NCBI GenBank assembly: GCA_024236375.1
Contig: JACKKP010000001.1
Location: 234,001 to 298,000 of the forward strand
Direction of reading: 5' to 3'
DNA from: Rickettsiaceae bacterium
GTDB taxonomy: Bacteria > Pseudomonadota > Alphaproteobacteria > Rickettsiales > Rickettsiaceae
Length of the DNA: 64,000 nucleotides
Shown here: piece after piece, positions 35,421 through 46,500 of the stretch
How the letters are laid out: every line of letters begins with the position of its first letter
Position numbering within the stretch: the stretch's first letter is position 1
Notes under the pieces: generated by a model
Told to the model about the DNA's origin: nothing
What the model saw: the letters and a program-made list of their open reading frames with translations, nothing else
Database searches by the model: none
Made by a program: the position numbers and the translations under genes

Positions 35421-38400
35421 ATGCCTACAGATGAAATTAAATATAGCCAAAACAACGGTGTATATCATATCAAATTATCACGTTCTCAGGTGCAAGCATT
35501 TATTGCAGCTAACCAACGTAATCAACAAAAGCAACGACCTTCTATCAATCAATTTGCTAAAGCACTAGCAAAAGAACATGGTCTCCTTATACAAGAGACA
35601 GAAAAAATAATAGTAGATTTTTCTGATAATAACGAAAGAGTAGATTTAAGCAATTTAGATTTTAGCGGGGTTGACTTGAATGGCGTCAAATTTTCTGGTG
35701 CTAATATGGCAGGATGTAAATTTGTAAATACAATATTATATAAGGCTGATTTTAGTTCAGCGAATTTAGATTCTGCAAGTTTTGATCATTGTACAGGAAT
35801 CAATGCTAATTTCCAAGAAGCTCAGTTAGATAATGTAACTATCAATAATTCAAACTTTAAAAAGGCTATTTTCACTAAATCAAAAAGCAACAACCTTATT
35901 TATAATAAGTCCAAGTTGGATGCAGCATCGCTCTCCGAAGTAGAATGGAAGCAAGCAATTATTACAGATTCAAATTTAAGTTCTGTAAATTTGGATAAAT
36001 CCAAAATTATCAGCTTGGAGATTGATCATTGTAACCTGAGTGCTTCTAGTTTAAAGGGAGTAAAAGTTGATAACTTTAGGCTTAATCAATCTAATTTAAG
36101 TCAATCTACACTCAATAAGATGGTGGTAGCAAAGAGTTGTATAATAACGGATAGTGATTTGTCTGGTTGCTTAATGGAGGAGGCTGTATTAGTGTCAGCA
36201 GAATTTCATCAAGTGCAATTAAGTAATTTGAAGGCAAATAAAATAAAGTTGCATGAAGCCGTTATAAAACCTAATTGCAAAATCAACGATGCTGATTTTA
36301 ACTCAGCGGATTTAAGTTATGCTGACTTAAGAAATTGTAATTTTAATAATGTTGCACTAGATAAAGCTAATTTGTTAAAAGCAGACCTTGAAGGCACCAA
36401 TATTTCAAGGAGGCGTTCTGGGAAAAAATGGTATAATCCCTCTTCAGAAACTTTAATTAAGACAGCAACAAATGTTTCAAAACTTACTGTGCATACTGCA
36501 GCATTAGCTTCTTCTGGTAAAAGTGCAGCTAGTAATATGTTGTCAAAGTTATGGGGTGCTCAAAAAGCTCAGAATTCTGCTGATATTAACCTAGAATCCT
36601 CTGTGGCTAATAATATTAATGAAAATCACAGTGCAGAACATTATAAAAAGGTAGTTGATACTATAAATAAGACACGTTTAATCGCAGAAGATTTTACTCA
36701 AGCACAAAAGGTTGTAGGTAATATAATTGACGTTTGTATCGAGCTATTTGATCAAGATTATTTTTTCCCAAGGTCAAATAACTATAAAGATTTAATGCAA
36801 CAAGTTGATAAGGCTTATGATAAAGGATATATAGATGTCCAATATCGGGATTCAATGATTTATTATATGAACAACGCAAACTATAACACGCTTCCTAAGA
36901 ATGTTTTAAAGAATATAATAACAACAAACCTAACGCTTGATAAAATAGTTAATGCATTAGAGGAAAATAGGGCAACAAATCCAATCTTAACAAACGCTAT
37001 TCCTAAGCTTGATCCAAGTGCTGCTCAGGATCAGGCTCAAAAGTTAAAGCATTATTTAGTTTATCATCCGGTATTAAAAAATATCGTGCCTGAGTTAGGT
37101 CAGATTTCACCTGATAATATATTCACAGAATTACAAAATAAGCTAGTAAATAAATTAGAGTCTAATGTTGCTGAAAATGACAAAGAAATTCTTCTGATTC
37201 TGAGAGAAATTATACCTGAAACCATTACACAAGAAATAAATAAACGCAATGAATCTAAGCTTGATGAAATGGAACGATATTATGTAGATAAACATATCTC
37301 ATTTACTCGTTATATGCTTAATGAGCGGATAGAAAAACTTCACAAGCAAGGAATTTTAACGTTAGATATTAAAGATAATTTAATCAAGAAGTTGTACGAT
37401 AAACAACATCAATTTGACGAAGAAATAAATTTTATATTAGAAAAGCAAATTTTAAAATTTGCTGCCAATCAACTCCAACCCTTCTTACATGTATTATCCG
37501 ATCCTGAATTATGGACGGTGCTGAAGCTTTTAGGTTCTGGCCAAAGCCAAGAGGAAACTTTAACTATTTTAAGTAATTTAAAAGAAAATTTTCTCTTCAA
37601 AAAATTAGGACTAAATAATTATATCGATATACTAGATCCACAACTCCTTGAATATATTGGTATAGCTCCTTCTATTATGTCTTTAATTATTCCAATGATG
37701 CAATATGAAGAAGAATTTCATACGATTCTATCGGGATTACAAGATATGTTTAGACAAGGTGAAGTATCAGTATTTTCTGATGGCTCAAAGCGCCAAAATG
37801 ACTCTATAAAAGCAATCACTACAATTCTTAAATTACTACACCAAGAACCAGCACTTAGAAGGTCATTTAAAGAAGACGCTGAGAAAATGACCAGAGTTTT
37901 AGCGAATATATTTGAAAAAGATATTCAGAATATCGGTTTAGAAGTGAAATTTATTAATCAATTAGTGACGTTTGCTGCTAAAATAATGCAAGATGAAAAT
38001 AAAGATATTTGTCTATTATTTGTCAAAATTATCGAATTGTCTCAAAATCCGCAAGAGGTTATAAAGTCATTAAGTGATCAAGAAGGATATGATCAGTTGA
38101 AAAATATCATTCAGCTAGTCTTGCCGAACTTTATAGAAAATCAGAATGGTGACATTAAGCTATTAATAGAGAATTTTTTAATGACTACCCTAAAAGGTTC
38201 AGAAATTAATAACCAAATCGCAAAAATATTAGATATTGATCCTACTAAAAGTCTTGAACTACAAGATAGTTATATAAAGCTTATCTCTTCTGCGCTGAAG
38301 ATTACTGGTGTTACGATGAATCATCAAGATGAATTTTTAGCACTAATGCAAGTGGGACAAGAGATTTTAACAGGAGAAAAAGTAGAGGCAAGCCAATATC

Positions 38401-39848
38401 TACAAGCTATATCTTATGGATTAAATTTATTACAGAAAGAAGATGTACGGAAGGTAATTGGTCAAGAGCTAACAGAGATCTTTGCTGCAACAAATGGAGT
38501 TTTAGAAAATAAGATACAATCATTCGGATTATCACAAGAATTTGCTGAGCAATCAGTGAATTTAGTAGGTAAAATAATTTCCGGAGATAAAGCACAACAA
38601 ATTCTAGAATTTACTCAAGATATATTAAATGTAAATATTATAGAATCAGGTGCCGACTATAAAAAAATTCTACCAAACATTCTTCAGTCATTACATGATA
38701 AAACAAAATATGATAAGCTCACGAATATAGTGAAAACTAGCTTGCCGCAGCTACTTAAAGAGAACGATAATAACATTAACGCTTTAATAGCGGAGTTTTT
38801 AGGCAACACAGAGCAAGGTTCAGAAATTAATAACCAAATCGCAAAAATATTAGATATTGATTCTACTAAAAGCCTTGAGTTGAAAGAGAGTTATATAAAG
38901 CTTATCTCTTCTGCGCTGAAGATTACTGGTTCTATGATGGAACATCGGACTGAATTATTACAGCTTACGAAAATTGGACAAGAGATTTTAACAGGAGAAA
39001 AAGTAGAGGCAAGCCAATATCTACAAGCTATATCTTATGGATTAAATTTATTACAGAAAGAAGATGTACGGAAGGTAATTGGTCAAGAACTAATAGAGAT
39101 CTTTGCTGCAACAAATGGAGTTTTAGAAAATAAGATAAAATCATTCGGATTATCACAAGAATTTGCTAAGCAATCTGTAAGCTTGGTAAGTAATTTGTTA
39201 AAAAGTGATGAAGTAGGTGAGATATTATTATTTACTAATCAGCTATTACAGAGTGCTACAACCTTAGACAAAGGAAAACTTACATTAAATTCAAGCATGA
39301 ATAAATTATTCACAGGAGTCAAGGATGGTAATTACAAAGAAGCTTTTCAAGGTTTTGCAGAATTAGCTGGTAATTCAGGAAAATATAAGGAATTAAAAAC
39401 ATTGGTGCAACATACATTACCGTCACTAATTGATAATAATAAAGATCAAATAGTTCCTTTGATGGAAGAATTTATCAAGAAAACAGAGTTAGGTAAAAGA
39501 ATTAATATTGATGTAAATCAAATATTAAAGATAGCCTCTGAAAAAAATAAAAATCTGATTAATTTTGCAAAATATTGGTCAGAAGGAAATTATTTAGGAA
39601 TAGTAAAAGAAACGGTGAAATTACTCACTTCGCCAATGGTAACAGGGTTCTTACTTGAAATAGCAGGAAAGGCTTTATATAGTCATTTATTCAAGTCGAA
39701 TGAGGTTGTTGGAGAACTTGTTAACAACAAGGGGAGTATCTCTGATAGTACAAAAACGCGTTCATTTCGTGATAGAGTCGGACATACAAATGACCCGAAA
39801 AATGACAAAGAGAATAATAAAGAGACATCAAGCCTACCAAGGCATTAG
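35421..39848 (+). CDS. Giant pentapeptide-repeat protein with internal long repeats
   Basis: A 1475-residue protein. Residues about 73-330 are pentapeptide repeats of the A(D/N)LXX type (LSNLDFSGVDLNGVKFSGAN, then ADFSSANLDSASF and so on), which fold as a square beta-helix. Residues about 400-1400 are helical. A unit of 207 residues beginning near EINNQIAKILDI is present twice with almost identical DNA, starting near 38195 and 38816. A more diverged related segment (KLINxx... LPSLIDNNKDQIVPLMEEF) follows near residue 1330. A hydrophobic stretch lies near residues 1390-1425, and the end is Lys/Asn-rich. No signal peptide. Rickettsiales pentapeptide proteins are often considered effector candidates; function here is unknown. 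Confidence 0.8.
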   Translation: MPTDEIKYSQNNGVYHIKLSRSQVQAFIAANQRNQQKQRPSINQFAKALAKEHGLLIQETEKIIVDFSDNNERVDLSNLDFSGVDLNGVKFSGANMAGCKFVNTILYKADFSSANLDSASFDHCTGINANFQEAQLDNVTINNSNFKKAIFTKSKSNNLIYNKSKLDAASLSEVEWKQAIITDSNLSSVNLDKSKIISLEIDHCNLSASSLKGVKVDNFRLNQSNLSQSTLNKMVVAKSCIITDSDLSGCLMEEAVLVSAEFHQVQLSNLKANKIKLHEAVIKPNCKINDADFNSADLSYADLRNCNFNNVALDKANLLKADLEGTNISRRRSGKKWYNPSSETLIKTATNVSKLTVHTAALASSGKSAASNMLSKLWGAQKAQNSADINLESSVANNINENHSAEHYKKVVDTINKTRLIAEDFTQAQKVVGNIIDVCIELFDQDYFFPRSNNYKDLMQQVDKAYDKGYIDVQYRDSMIYYMNNANYNTLPKNVLKNIITTNLTLDKIVNALEENRATNPILTNAIPKLDPSAAQDQAQKLKHYLVYHPVLKNIVPELGQISPDNIFTELQNKLVNKLESNVAENDKEILLILREIIPETITQEINKRNESKLDEMERYYVDKHISFTRYMLNERIEKLHKQGILTLDIKDNLIKKLYDKQHQFDEEINFILEKQILKFAANQLQPFLHVLSDPELWTVLKLLGSGQSQEETLTILSNLKENFLFKKLGLNNYIDILDPQLLEYIGIAPSIMSLIIPMMQYEEEFHTILSGLQDMFRQGEVSVFSDGSKRQNDSIKAITTILKLLHQEPALRRSFKEDAEKMTRVLANIFEKDIQNIGLEVKFINQLVTFAAKIMQDENKDICLLFVKIIELSQNPQEVIKSLSDQEGYDQLKNIIQLVLPNFIENQNGDIKLLIENFLMTTLKGSEINNQIAKILDIDPTKSLELQDSYIKLISSALKITGVTMNHQDEFLALMQVGQEILTGEKVEASQYLQAISYGLNLLQKEDVRKVIGQELTEIFAATNGVLENKIQSFGLSQEFAEQSVNLVGKIISGDKAQQILEFTQDILNVNIIESGADYKKILPNILQSLHDKTKYDKLTNIVKTSLPQLLKENDNNINALIAEFLGNTEQGSEINNQIAKILDIDSTKSLELKESYIKLISSALKITGSMMEHRTELLQLTKIGQEILTGEKVEASQYLQAISYGLNLLQKEDVRKVIGQELIEIFAATNGVLENKIKSFGLSQEFAKQSVSLVSNLLKSDEVGEILLFTNQLLQSATTLDKGKLTLNSSMNKLFTGVKDGNYKEAFQGFAELAGNSGKYKELKTLVQHTLPSLIDNNKDQIVPLMEEFIKKTELGKRINIDVNQILKIASEKNKNLINFAKYWSEGNYLGIVKETVKLLTSPMVTGFLLEIAGKALYSHLFKSNEVVGELVNNKGSISDSTKTRSFRDRVGHTNDPKNDKENNKETSSLPRH
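38195..39190 (+). repeat. Two near-identical 621-bp units inside the pentapeptide-repeat gene
   Basis: The DNA from aggttcagaaattaataacc at 38195 recurs at 38816, an offset of 621 bp (207 codons). Identity stays very high through about 38575 and 39195, with the block gagattttaacaggagaaaa and what follows unchanged. The intervening 240 bases are more diverged. Recent in-frame duplication. Confidence 0.85.
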
Positions 39849-39875
39849 AATGAAAATAAATTATTCTTCTAATGC
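39842..39875. terminator. Hairpin at convergent ends of the repeat gene and nfuA
   Basis: gcattagaa (39842-39850) pairs with ttctaatgc (39867-39875). The stops of both convergent genes lie inside it. The loop is AT-rich. A bidirectional terminator is the likely role. Confidence 0.5.
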
Positions 39876-40418
39876 TTCGACAGATTTGACTTCAGGTACA
39901 AAATGTTGCAGCATTGACTCTATACCATTTTTTAGAGTGATCGAAGAGCTAGGGCAGCCTGAGCATGCACCACGAAGTTGTAAATATACAATTCCATTTT
40001 CGAATCCTTTGTAAATAATATCTCCTCCATCCATTGCTACAGAAGGCCGAACTCTTGTTTCTATTATCTCAATTATTTCTTTTTCAACAGAAGATATGTT
40101 GCTGTCACTTGCAGTGCTTTGCTCGATTTTTTCTTCAATTATAGGAAGACCTGAGATAATATAATCCATGATTATAGTTAGTATTTCTGGCTTCAGGAAA
40201 TCCCAATGACTTTCATCTTCTTTTGTAATAGTAATAAAGTCTTGGCCGTAAAATACTGATTTCACACCCTCTACTGCGAATAATTTTATAGCGAGTAAGC
40301 TTTTGCCACGCGCCTCTTCTAATGTATTGAAAAATACCGGGCCATTTAAGCTAACCTGAGTATCAGGCAAGAATTTTAGAGCATTAGGGTTTGGAGTAGC
40401 TTCAGTGCGTATGAACAT
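39861..40418 (-). CDS. nfuA: Fe-S cluster scaffold/carrier, Nfu type
   Basis: A 185-residue protein with an N-terminal Nfu_N domain (MFIRTEATPNPNALKFLPD, GVKSVFYGQDFITI) and a C-terminal NifU-like domain with the cluster-binding CxxC in LRGACSGCPSSSITLKNGIE. It binds a 4Fe-4S cluster as a dimer and delivers it to target enzymes. The mitochondrial homolog NFU1 has the same architecture. The gene starts 26 bp after the 3' end of tRNA-Leu on the same strand, so the two are probably cotranscribed. It is convergent with the pentapeptide-repeat gene. Confidence 0.94.
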   Translation of the reverse strand: MFIRTEATPNPNALKFLPDTQVSLNGPVFFNTLEEARGKSLLAIKLFAVEGVKSVFYGQDFITITKEDESHWDFLKPEILTIIMDYIISGLPIIEEKIEQSTASDSNISSVEKEIIEIIETRVRPSVAMDGGDIIYKGFENGIVYLQLRGACSGCPSSSITLKNGIESMLQHFVPEVKSVEALEE

Positions 40419-40444
40419 ATAATTGATTTATATTTTAAGCTAGG

Positions 40445-40529
40445 TGGTACCCACGGCCGGACTTGAACCGGCACGAGCTAGGCTCCACAGATTTTAAGTC
40501 TGTTATGTCTACCATTCCATCACGCGGGC
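40445..40529 (-). tRNA. tRNA-Leu (anticodon UAA)
   Basis: An 85-nt class II tRNA. On the minus strand it starts GCCCGCG, pairing with CGTGGGT (two G-U pairs), and has the anticodon loop CTTAAAA giving UAA in an ACAGA/TCTGT stem. It has a long variable arm (GGAGCCTAGCTC) and T arm GCCGG-TTCAAGT-CCGGC. Discriminator A and CCA are encoded (40445-40447 on the plus strand). Confidence 0.95.
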
Positions 40530-40848
40530 ATATATAAGTTTTGAGCTTAGTAATAATTTTGATACAAAATTATTTAGCCTACAAAACTGTAAATTTGATA
40601 TTTTCTTCAATATACAGATTTAACTATATTTATCAAGTACTAATTTACCGAAAATTTTTTACTCCTTTGTCAGTATATAAATCACATTTATTTCTTACTT
40701 ATGGAAATAATATTGCCACAATTCACTGATATATAAGAAAAAAATTTCTGATTAGATAGGATAATTTTGTTTTAATCATAATATTTCAATTAATATAACA
40801 AAATACATACTATCTTAATAAATTAGTAACTTTATAATAGAGGAATAT
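40530..40848. other. Divergent region tRNA-Leu / virB3
   Basis: 319 bp between the tRNA-Leu 5' end (leftward) and virB3 (rightward). A 62-codon open frame at 40541 lacks a ribosome site and I consider it spurious. A TATAAT lies at about 40835 but is too close to the virB3 start to be a usual promoter. A clear virB promoter was not found. Confidence 0.5.
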
Positions 40849-41136
40849 ATGGCTGGTCAAATTTCTGCAGATCCTTTGTTTGTTGGTCTTACAAGACCTA
40901 CAATGATTTTTGGTGTGAGTATACAATATGCAATGTTAAATCTGATGATTTCAGTAACTACTTTTATCCAAGAACCTAGTCTTTATGTGATTTTTTTTGC
41001 GGCAACAATGCATTTGTGTGGCTATCTCTTGTGCTTTAAAGAACCACTTTTTTTAGAGTTATATATGAATTATGTAAGAAAATGTAATCAGTGCTCAAAT
41101 AAATCATATTACGGAGCGAATTCTTATAATGTTTAA
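40849..41136 (+). CDS. virB3: Type IV secretion protein VirB3
   Basis: A 95-residue inner membrane component of the Rvh type IV secretion system. It has the family start DPLFVGLTRPTMIFGV and two closely spaced hydrophobic helices (VSIQYAMLNLMISVTTFI and LYVIFFAATMHLCGYLLCF). It probably associates with VirB4 at the channel base. A good ribosome site (gagg) precedes the ATG. Its last eight bases overlap virB4, which has its own ggag site, so the two are translationally linked. First gene of the virB3-virB4-virB6 operon. Confidence 0.95.
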   Translation: MAGQISADPLFVGLTRPTMIFGVSIQYAMLNLMISVTTFIQEPSLYVIFFAATMHLCGYLLCFKEPLFLELYMNYVRKCNQCSNKSYYGANSYNV

Positions 41137-43549
41137 GTTTTTTAAAACCAAAGCGGCAAAAGAGCAATATGCAAAGCAAGAAAAACCTGTATCTGCTTTT
41201 GTGCCTTATAAAGGACATTGGAATAGTAATACTATTATTACTAAAAATAATGGTTTATTGCAAGTAATCAAAATAGGTGGTTTTTCGTTTGAAACAGCGG
41301 ATGACATTGATTTAGATATTCGTAAAGAGATGCGTAATTCTTTATTTAAGAATATGGCTTCAGGGAATGTCACACTATATTTCCATATGATACGTAGCCG
41401 TCGCCCAGTAATGCGCAAATCATTCGATACTACAATAGATCCACATTCTGCATCTTCTAAAGATTTTATTTCATATCTCGATGATCAATGGAAGAAAAAA
41501 TATTCTACTACAGATTCATATTTCAATGAATTATATATTAGTATTTTATACGAACCAGATAAACAAGGTGCTGCTTATATCGAATATGCTCTATCTAAAA
41601 TTAAACAAACTTCTAATCGTGGCGTTTGGGAACGTGATATGAAGGAAATGTATGAGAATATGCAAGAAATGACTACTCGTATTCTTAATACTATGCGTGA
41701 TTATGATGCAGAATTACTTGGAGTTCGTAAAGAAAAAGACGGATATTTTTGTGAAATAAGTGAGTTTTTAGGAGCAATTGTTAATTGTGGTGATATGAGC
41801 CCGATGATGGTGCCAAGAGGCCCACTCAATGAATATCTACCTACTAATAGATTATTTTTCGGATCTAAATCGATTGAATCTAGAGGTCCTAGTGGAAGAA
41901 AGTTTGCAGGAATGATCAGCGTTAAAGAATATGGCCCTTCGACTTCAGCTGGAATGTTTGATGGATTTTTACAAATGCCATTTGAGTTAATTATGACTCA
42001 AAGTTTCCGCTTTGCCAATAGAACAATTGCAGTCAACAAGATGCAATTACAAAAAAATCGAATGATTCAAGCTGAAGATAAAGCTGGTTCACAAATTTTC
42101 GAAATTGACCAAGCGTTAGATATGGTGGTGAGTGGTAAAATTGGTCTCGGAGAACATCATTTAACCTTGTTGTGCATAGATGATAATCTTAAAGCATTGG
42201 AAAATACTTTATCTGTGGTGTCAGTTGAACTATCTAATTGTGGTTTAAGTCCGGTACGCGAAAGAATTAATATGGAGCCATGTTATTGGGGACAATTACC
42301 AGGTAATTTAGATTATATTATACGAAGATCAATAATTAATACTCTGAATTTAGCAAGTTTTGCTTCAATGCATAATTATCCTTTGGGTAAAATGTATAAT
42401 AATCACTGGGGAGAATATGTTACAGTGCTTGATACTACTTCAGGTACTCCATTTTATTTTAATTTTCATGTAAGAGATGTAGGTCATAGTTTAATTATTG
42501 GTCCTACTGGTACTGGTAAGACAGTACTTATGAATTTTTTATGTGCACAAGCTCAGAAATTTCGTCCTCGTACATTCTTTTTTGACAAAGATAGAGGCGC
42601 AGAAATATTTATAAGAGCATTAGGCGGAGTATATACAGTAGTAGATCCAGGCACAAATTGTGGATTTAATCCTTTGCAATTACCTGATGAGAGTGAAAAT
42701 AGATCCTTTTTACTAGAATGGTTGCAAGCATTAGTTACAGTACATGGTGAAGAGTTAAACTCTGATGATATCAGGGTTTTATCACAAGCAATTGAAGGAA
42801 ATTATCGACTCAATAAGAGAGATAGAAAATTAAGCAATATTGTACCGTTTTTGGGTATGGCAACGCCCAATTCTTTAGCTAGTAGAATTTCAATGTGGCA
42901 TGGAAATGGATCACATGCACGCATATTTGATAATGATAATGATTCTATGAATTTCGATACAGCAAGAATATTTGGTTTCGAAATGGCAGAATTACTGAAA
43001 GATCCACTCTCTCTAGGACCAGTGTTATTATATATCTTTCATAGAATTAATATCTCACTCGATGGTTCTAGGACTATGATAGTGCTAGATGAAGCATGGG
43101 CATTAATTGATAATCACATATTTGGTCCTAAAATCAAAGATTGGTTAAAAGTTCTGCGTAAGCTAAATACATTTGTCATTTTTGCAACACAAAGTGTTGA
43201 AGATGCTACAAAAAGTAAGATTAGTGATACTTTAATTCAGCAAACAGCTACACAAATTTTCTTACCAAATTTAAAAGCAACAGATTTATATAAGACTGCC
43301 TTCATGTTATCAGAACGTGAATATTCTTTAATTAAAGCTACTGATCCAGCGTCAAGATATTTTTTGATTAAACAAGGTTCAAGTGCAGTAGTAGCAAAGA
43401 TTAATTTAAGTGGTATGGCAAATATAGTCAATGTTTTATCTAGTAGAGCAGAAACAGTTACATTATTAGACAAAATTATTGCAAAACATGGAACAGATCC
43501 ACAAGTGTGGTTACCTATTTTTTATGAAGAAGTAAACAATGTGAGTTGA
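41129..43549 (+). CDS. virB4: Type IV secretion ATPase VirB4
   Basis: The 806-residue energising ATPase of the Rvh system, at the cytoplasmic side of the inner membrane. Walker A GPTGTGKT is at residues 458-465, Walker B is in TMIVLDEAWALI, and the FFDKDRGAEIFIRALGGVY, NPLQLP and TFVIFATQSVEDA segments fit the VirB4 ATPase domain. The N-terminal CagE/TrbE/VirB domain precedes it. Rickettsia carries two virB4 genes; this is the one in the virB3-virB6 block. Its stop overlaps the start of the first virB6 by one base (TGATG). Confidence 0.96.
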   Translation: MFKFFKTKAAKEQYAKQEKPVSAFVPYKGHWNSNTIITKNNGLLQVIKIGGFSFETADDIDLDIRKEMRNSLFKNMASGNVTLYFHMIRSRRPVMRKSFDTTIDPHSASSKDFISYLDDQWKKKYSTTDSYFNELYISILYEPDKQGAAYIEYALSKIKQTSNRGVWERDMKEMYENMQEMTTRILNTMRDYDAELLGVRKEKDGYFCEISEFLGAIVNCGDMSPMMVPRGPLNEYLPTNRLFFGSKSIESRGPSGRKFAGMISVKEYGPSTSAGMFDGFLQMPFELIMTQSFRFANRTIAVNKMQLQKNRMIQAEDKAGSQIFEIDQALDMVVSGKIGLGEHHLTLLCIDDNLKALENTLSVVSVELSNCGLSPVRERINMEPCYWGQLPGNLDYIIRRSIINTLNLASFASMHNYPLGKMYNNHWGEYVTVLDTTSGTPFYFNFHVRDVGHSLIIGPTGTGKTVLMNFLCAQAQKFRPRTFFFDKDRGAEIFIRALGGVYTVVDPGTNCGFNPLQLPDESENRSFLLEWLQALVTVHGEELNSDDIRVLSQAIEGNYRLNKRDRKLSNIVPFLGMATPNSLASRISMWHGNGSHARIFDNDNDSMNFDTARIFGFEMAELLKDPLSLGPVLLYIFHRINISLDGSRTMIVLDEAWALIDNHIFGPKIKDWLKVLRKLNTFVIFATQSVEDATKSKISDTLIQQTATQIFLPNLKATDLYKTAFMLSEREYSLIKATDPASRYFLIKQGSSAVVAKINLSGMANIVNVLSSRAETVTLLDKIIAKHGTDPQVWLPIFYEEVNNVS

Positions 43550-46500
43550 TGTATATAAGTAATAATTTAAATAAGTTTAAGCTACATTATGGTAGGAGAT
43601 TACTTGAAGAAAGGAATCCCTGCCAAATTCTTATAAGCTTTATTTTATTACTATCATTAATGATACCTATCAATTATAGCTTTGCTTCTTCCTCAATAGA
43701 AATGGAAGTTGGTGGGCCTGGTGGTAATATAGAAGGAGAAATTGTAGATGGTATAAGTCAGGGATTTTCTGAAGGAGGTGTTTTAGATACTATATTTGAT
43801 ACGTTATTTAGTATTACATGTGAAACTCAAGGTGTAGGTAATTTGTTGCGTACTGAGTTTTCTCATACTTGCATTGCGGAATCACTATTTACTTATACAA
43901 TAGCAAACATTGTGTCACCAGGTTTATACGCTAATACATTTCTTCGGTTAACTATACGTGATGAAGAAATGTTTCCAGGTAATTGTACTGCAGCAAAGCG
44001 TGCATCATTTGACGATCCACGAATTAGTTTTGGTATGTGTAGTAATACTAAATTAGCTGTAGAACGTGTTGCAGCACTTGCAGGAGTAGGATTAGAAATT
44101 GTTAAAACCTTATTTGTTGATGGAGATGCATGGGCTGGTATTATTAGTGCATGGAATTTACCCAAGGAACGCTATCATAATATATACCGCGATAAACCAG
44201 TGGGTTTTACAGAATATATGTTTGATATTGGCCTTATTCCTGTATTTCCAATTAAAGTTACTAAAAAAAATGACAGAATTTGTGTGTCAACGCAAAGTCT
44301 GACTGGTTGGATCCCAATTGGTTGTAAATATATTAATGAGCCTTATCCGAGATCAATATATGCGGATTTTTTTGATCCTAATGCCGAGCTTCCAAATGGT
44401 GTTAATACTTCTTCCTTAACTAAGTGTGCTGAAATAGGTGGATGTTACAGACGAGCATATGATAATTCTCGTTCTGCGTTAGTGTTTTCTGCGCCGGTAA
44501 TTGAATGCGTCAAGGAAATGATAGCAAAATTGATGATTAGTAGAGATGTATGTAGTTTTGATGATGTCTCTAACGTCTTAGGGTCAACGTCAAGAGCTAC
44601 AAGTTCTTTATTTAAATTTCAGCAAAATATGCATAAAATAGTCAATGCATTACTTGCTATATATATTATATTATTTGGTTTCAAAATAGTATTATCCGGA
44701 AATGTTCCACAGAAAAAAGAATTATTAGAATTTTTAGCTAAATTTATATTTGTTGTTTATTTTTCAGTAGGAATTAATATTAATCCTGGGAGCAGCGATG
44801 ATTTAACCAGATTAGATGGTATGATTCAATGGGCATTTCCTCTTTTACTTGGAGGTATGACAGGAATATCTCAATGGATTGCTAATGCTAATCAATCTCA
44901 ATTATGTAATTTTAACGATTTAACATATCCAGTAGGATTAGAACATTTGGCATTATGGGATGCATTAGATTGTAGAATAAGTCATTATTTAGGCTTAGAT
45001 AGGTTACTAAATTTATTTTCTTCTATCAGAGATATGGATGGCAGTTTTAATAAAGCCGATTCACTCAGATTTCCTATTCCTGCATATTTTTTCTTATTTA
45101 TACCTGCAATCATTACTGGTATTCCATTTATAGTATTAGCAGTACTTGCATATCCTATATTAGTTATTTCGCTACTTGGTTTTATTGTGAATGCCACTGT
45201 GGTATGTATGATAGGTATAGTAGTATTAGCAGTATTAGCCCCCTTAATAGTACCAACATATTTATTTAATATGACAAAAGGGTATTTTGTTACTTGGGCA
45301 AAATTATTAGTATCATTTATGCTGCAGCCTGTAGTCATTACTGCTTTCTTAGTGGCGGTTTTAGAGGTTAATGATTACGGTCTATATAGTACATGTAAAT
45401 ATATTTTTAAAGATACCACTCTTACAGAAGCTTCATCGCAAGAGAAAGCTATAACAGCAGGATTAGATGTTGATGGTGTGTTACCTACCTCAGAGCGTAT
45501 ATTTAGGATGTATGATATTGATGTAGACTGGAAAAATTATGCTAATGAAGATGAAATTAGGTCTTGTCAAGAATCACTTGGTTTTTTTATGAATTTCCCG
45601 GTTGAAGCTATTGAAGGTACTGCTAATGAGATGGAAGTAGATGAAAATGGTTATTATAATGTTAGACATAGTATGTATGACATATTAACACATTCTCCTG
45701 GGTTATTTTTTGATATGATCGAAATGGTATTCGATAATTTTAAAAAATGGTTAATTCAGATGATTACCATGACATTACTAATATATTTAATGGCAACTTT
45801 TGCTGACCAATTAGCAGAATTTGCTGCAGATATGACAGAAGGAGCAACAATTTCTGGCATGGCGATCAAACCAAATTCAATAGGAAATGCAGCTAAAAAA
45901 GCTATAAAAGCGGCAGTGAAAGCAGCAAAACAAGCATTAGATGTCGGTATCATGGCCGCAACTGTAGCAATTTCTGGAGCTACTGGTGGAGCTGGTGCAG
46001 CTCCTAGTGCTGCAATAGGCACAGCAGTTAGAACTGGTATATCTACAGCTAGTAAAGTAGCTACAAAAATTGCAGGAAAGGGTGTTACAAAAGCTACTGA
46101 AACTGCAGCTAAAACAGCTACAAAAGCTACTACTGAGGTCGCTAAAACAGCGACTAAAAATGCGACAAATATTGCAACAAAACAAGGCCAAGATGCGGTC
46201 AAAAACATAGCACAGAATCAAATCAAACAAACTGCTCGGAATCAAGTCAAACAAACTGGTCAGAATATGGTAGATAAAGCGAAAAAGACAAATACACAGG
46301 GTACTACTGCACCGCGAAATTCAGGTCCAAAAAGTTCAGATAATTCTGGAGGCGAAACAGCAAAAGGTCCAGATTCTTCTAGCGGAGGTATTTATCAACC
46401 AACAGCACCATCAAATGCGCCAACAACACCATCAAATGCGCCAACAACACCTAGAAATGGCACTAACTTTTCGGGGAATACAAGTGCAGTGCAAACTCCA

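Noticed and set aside
40541..40729. 62-codon open frame between tRNA-Leu and virB3
   Set aside because: No ribosome site, starts almost at the tRNA end, and the product looks like random translation of AT-rich DNA.
45756..46254. Two overlapping antisense frames with Ala/Val-rich and Cys/Ser-rich products
   Set aside because: They are mirror images of the Ala/Lys/Thr-rich tail of the first VirB6 paralog, in two frames at once, as expected for low-complexity coding DNA.
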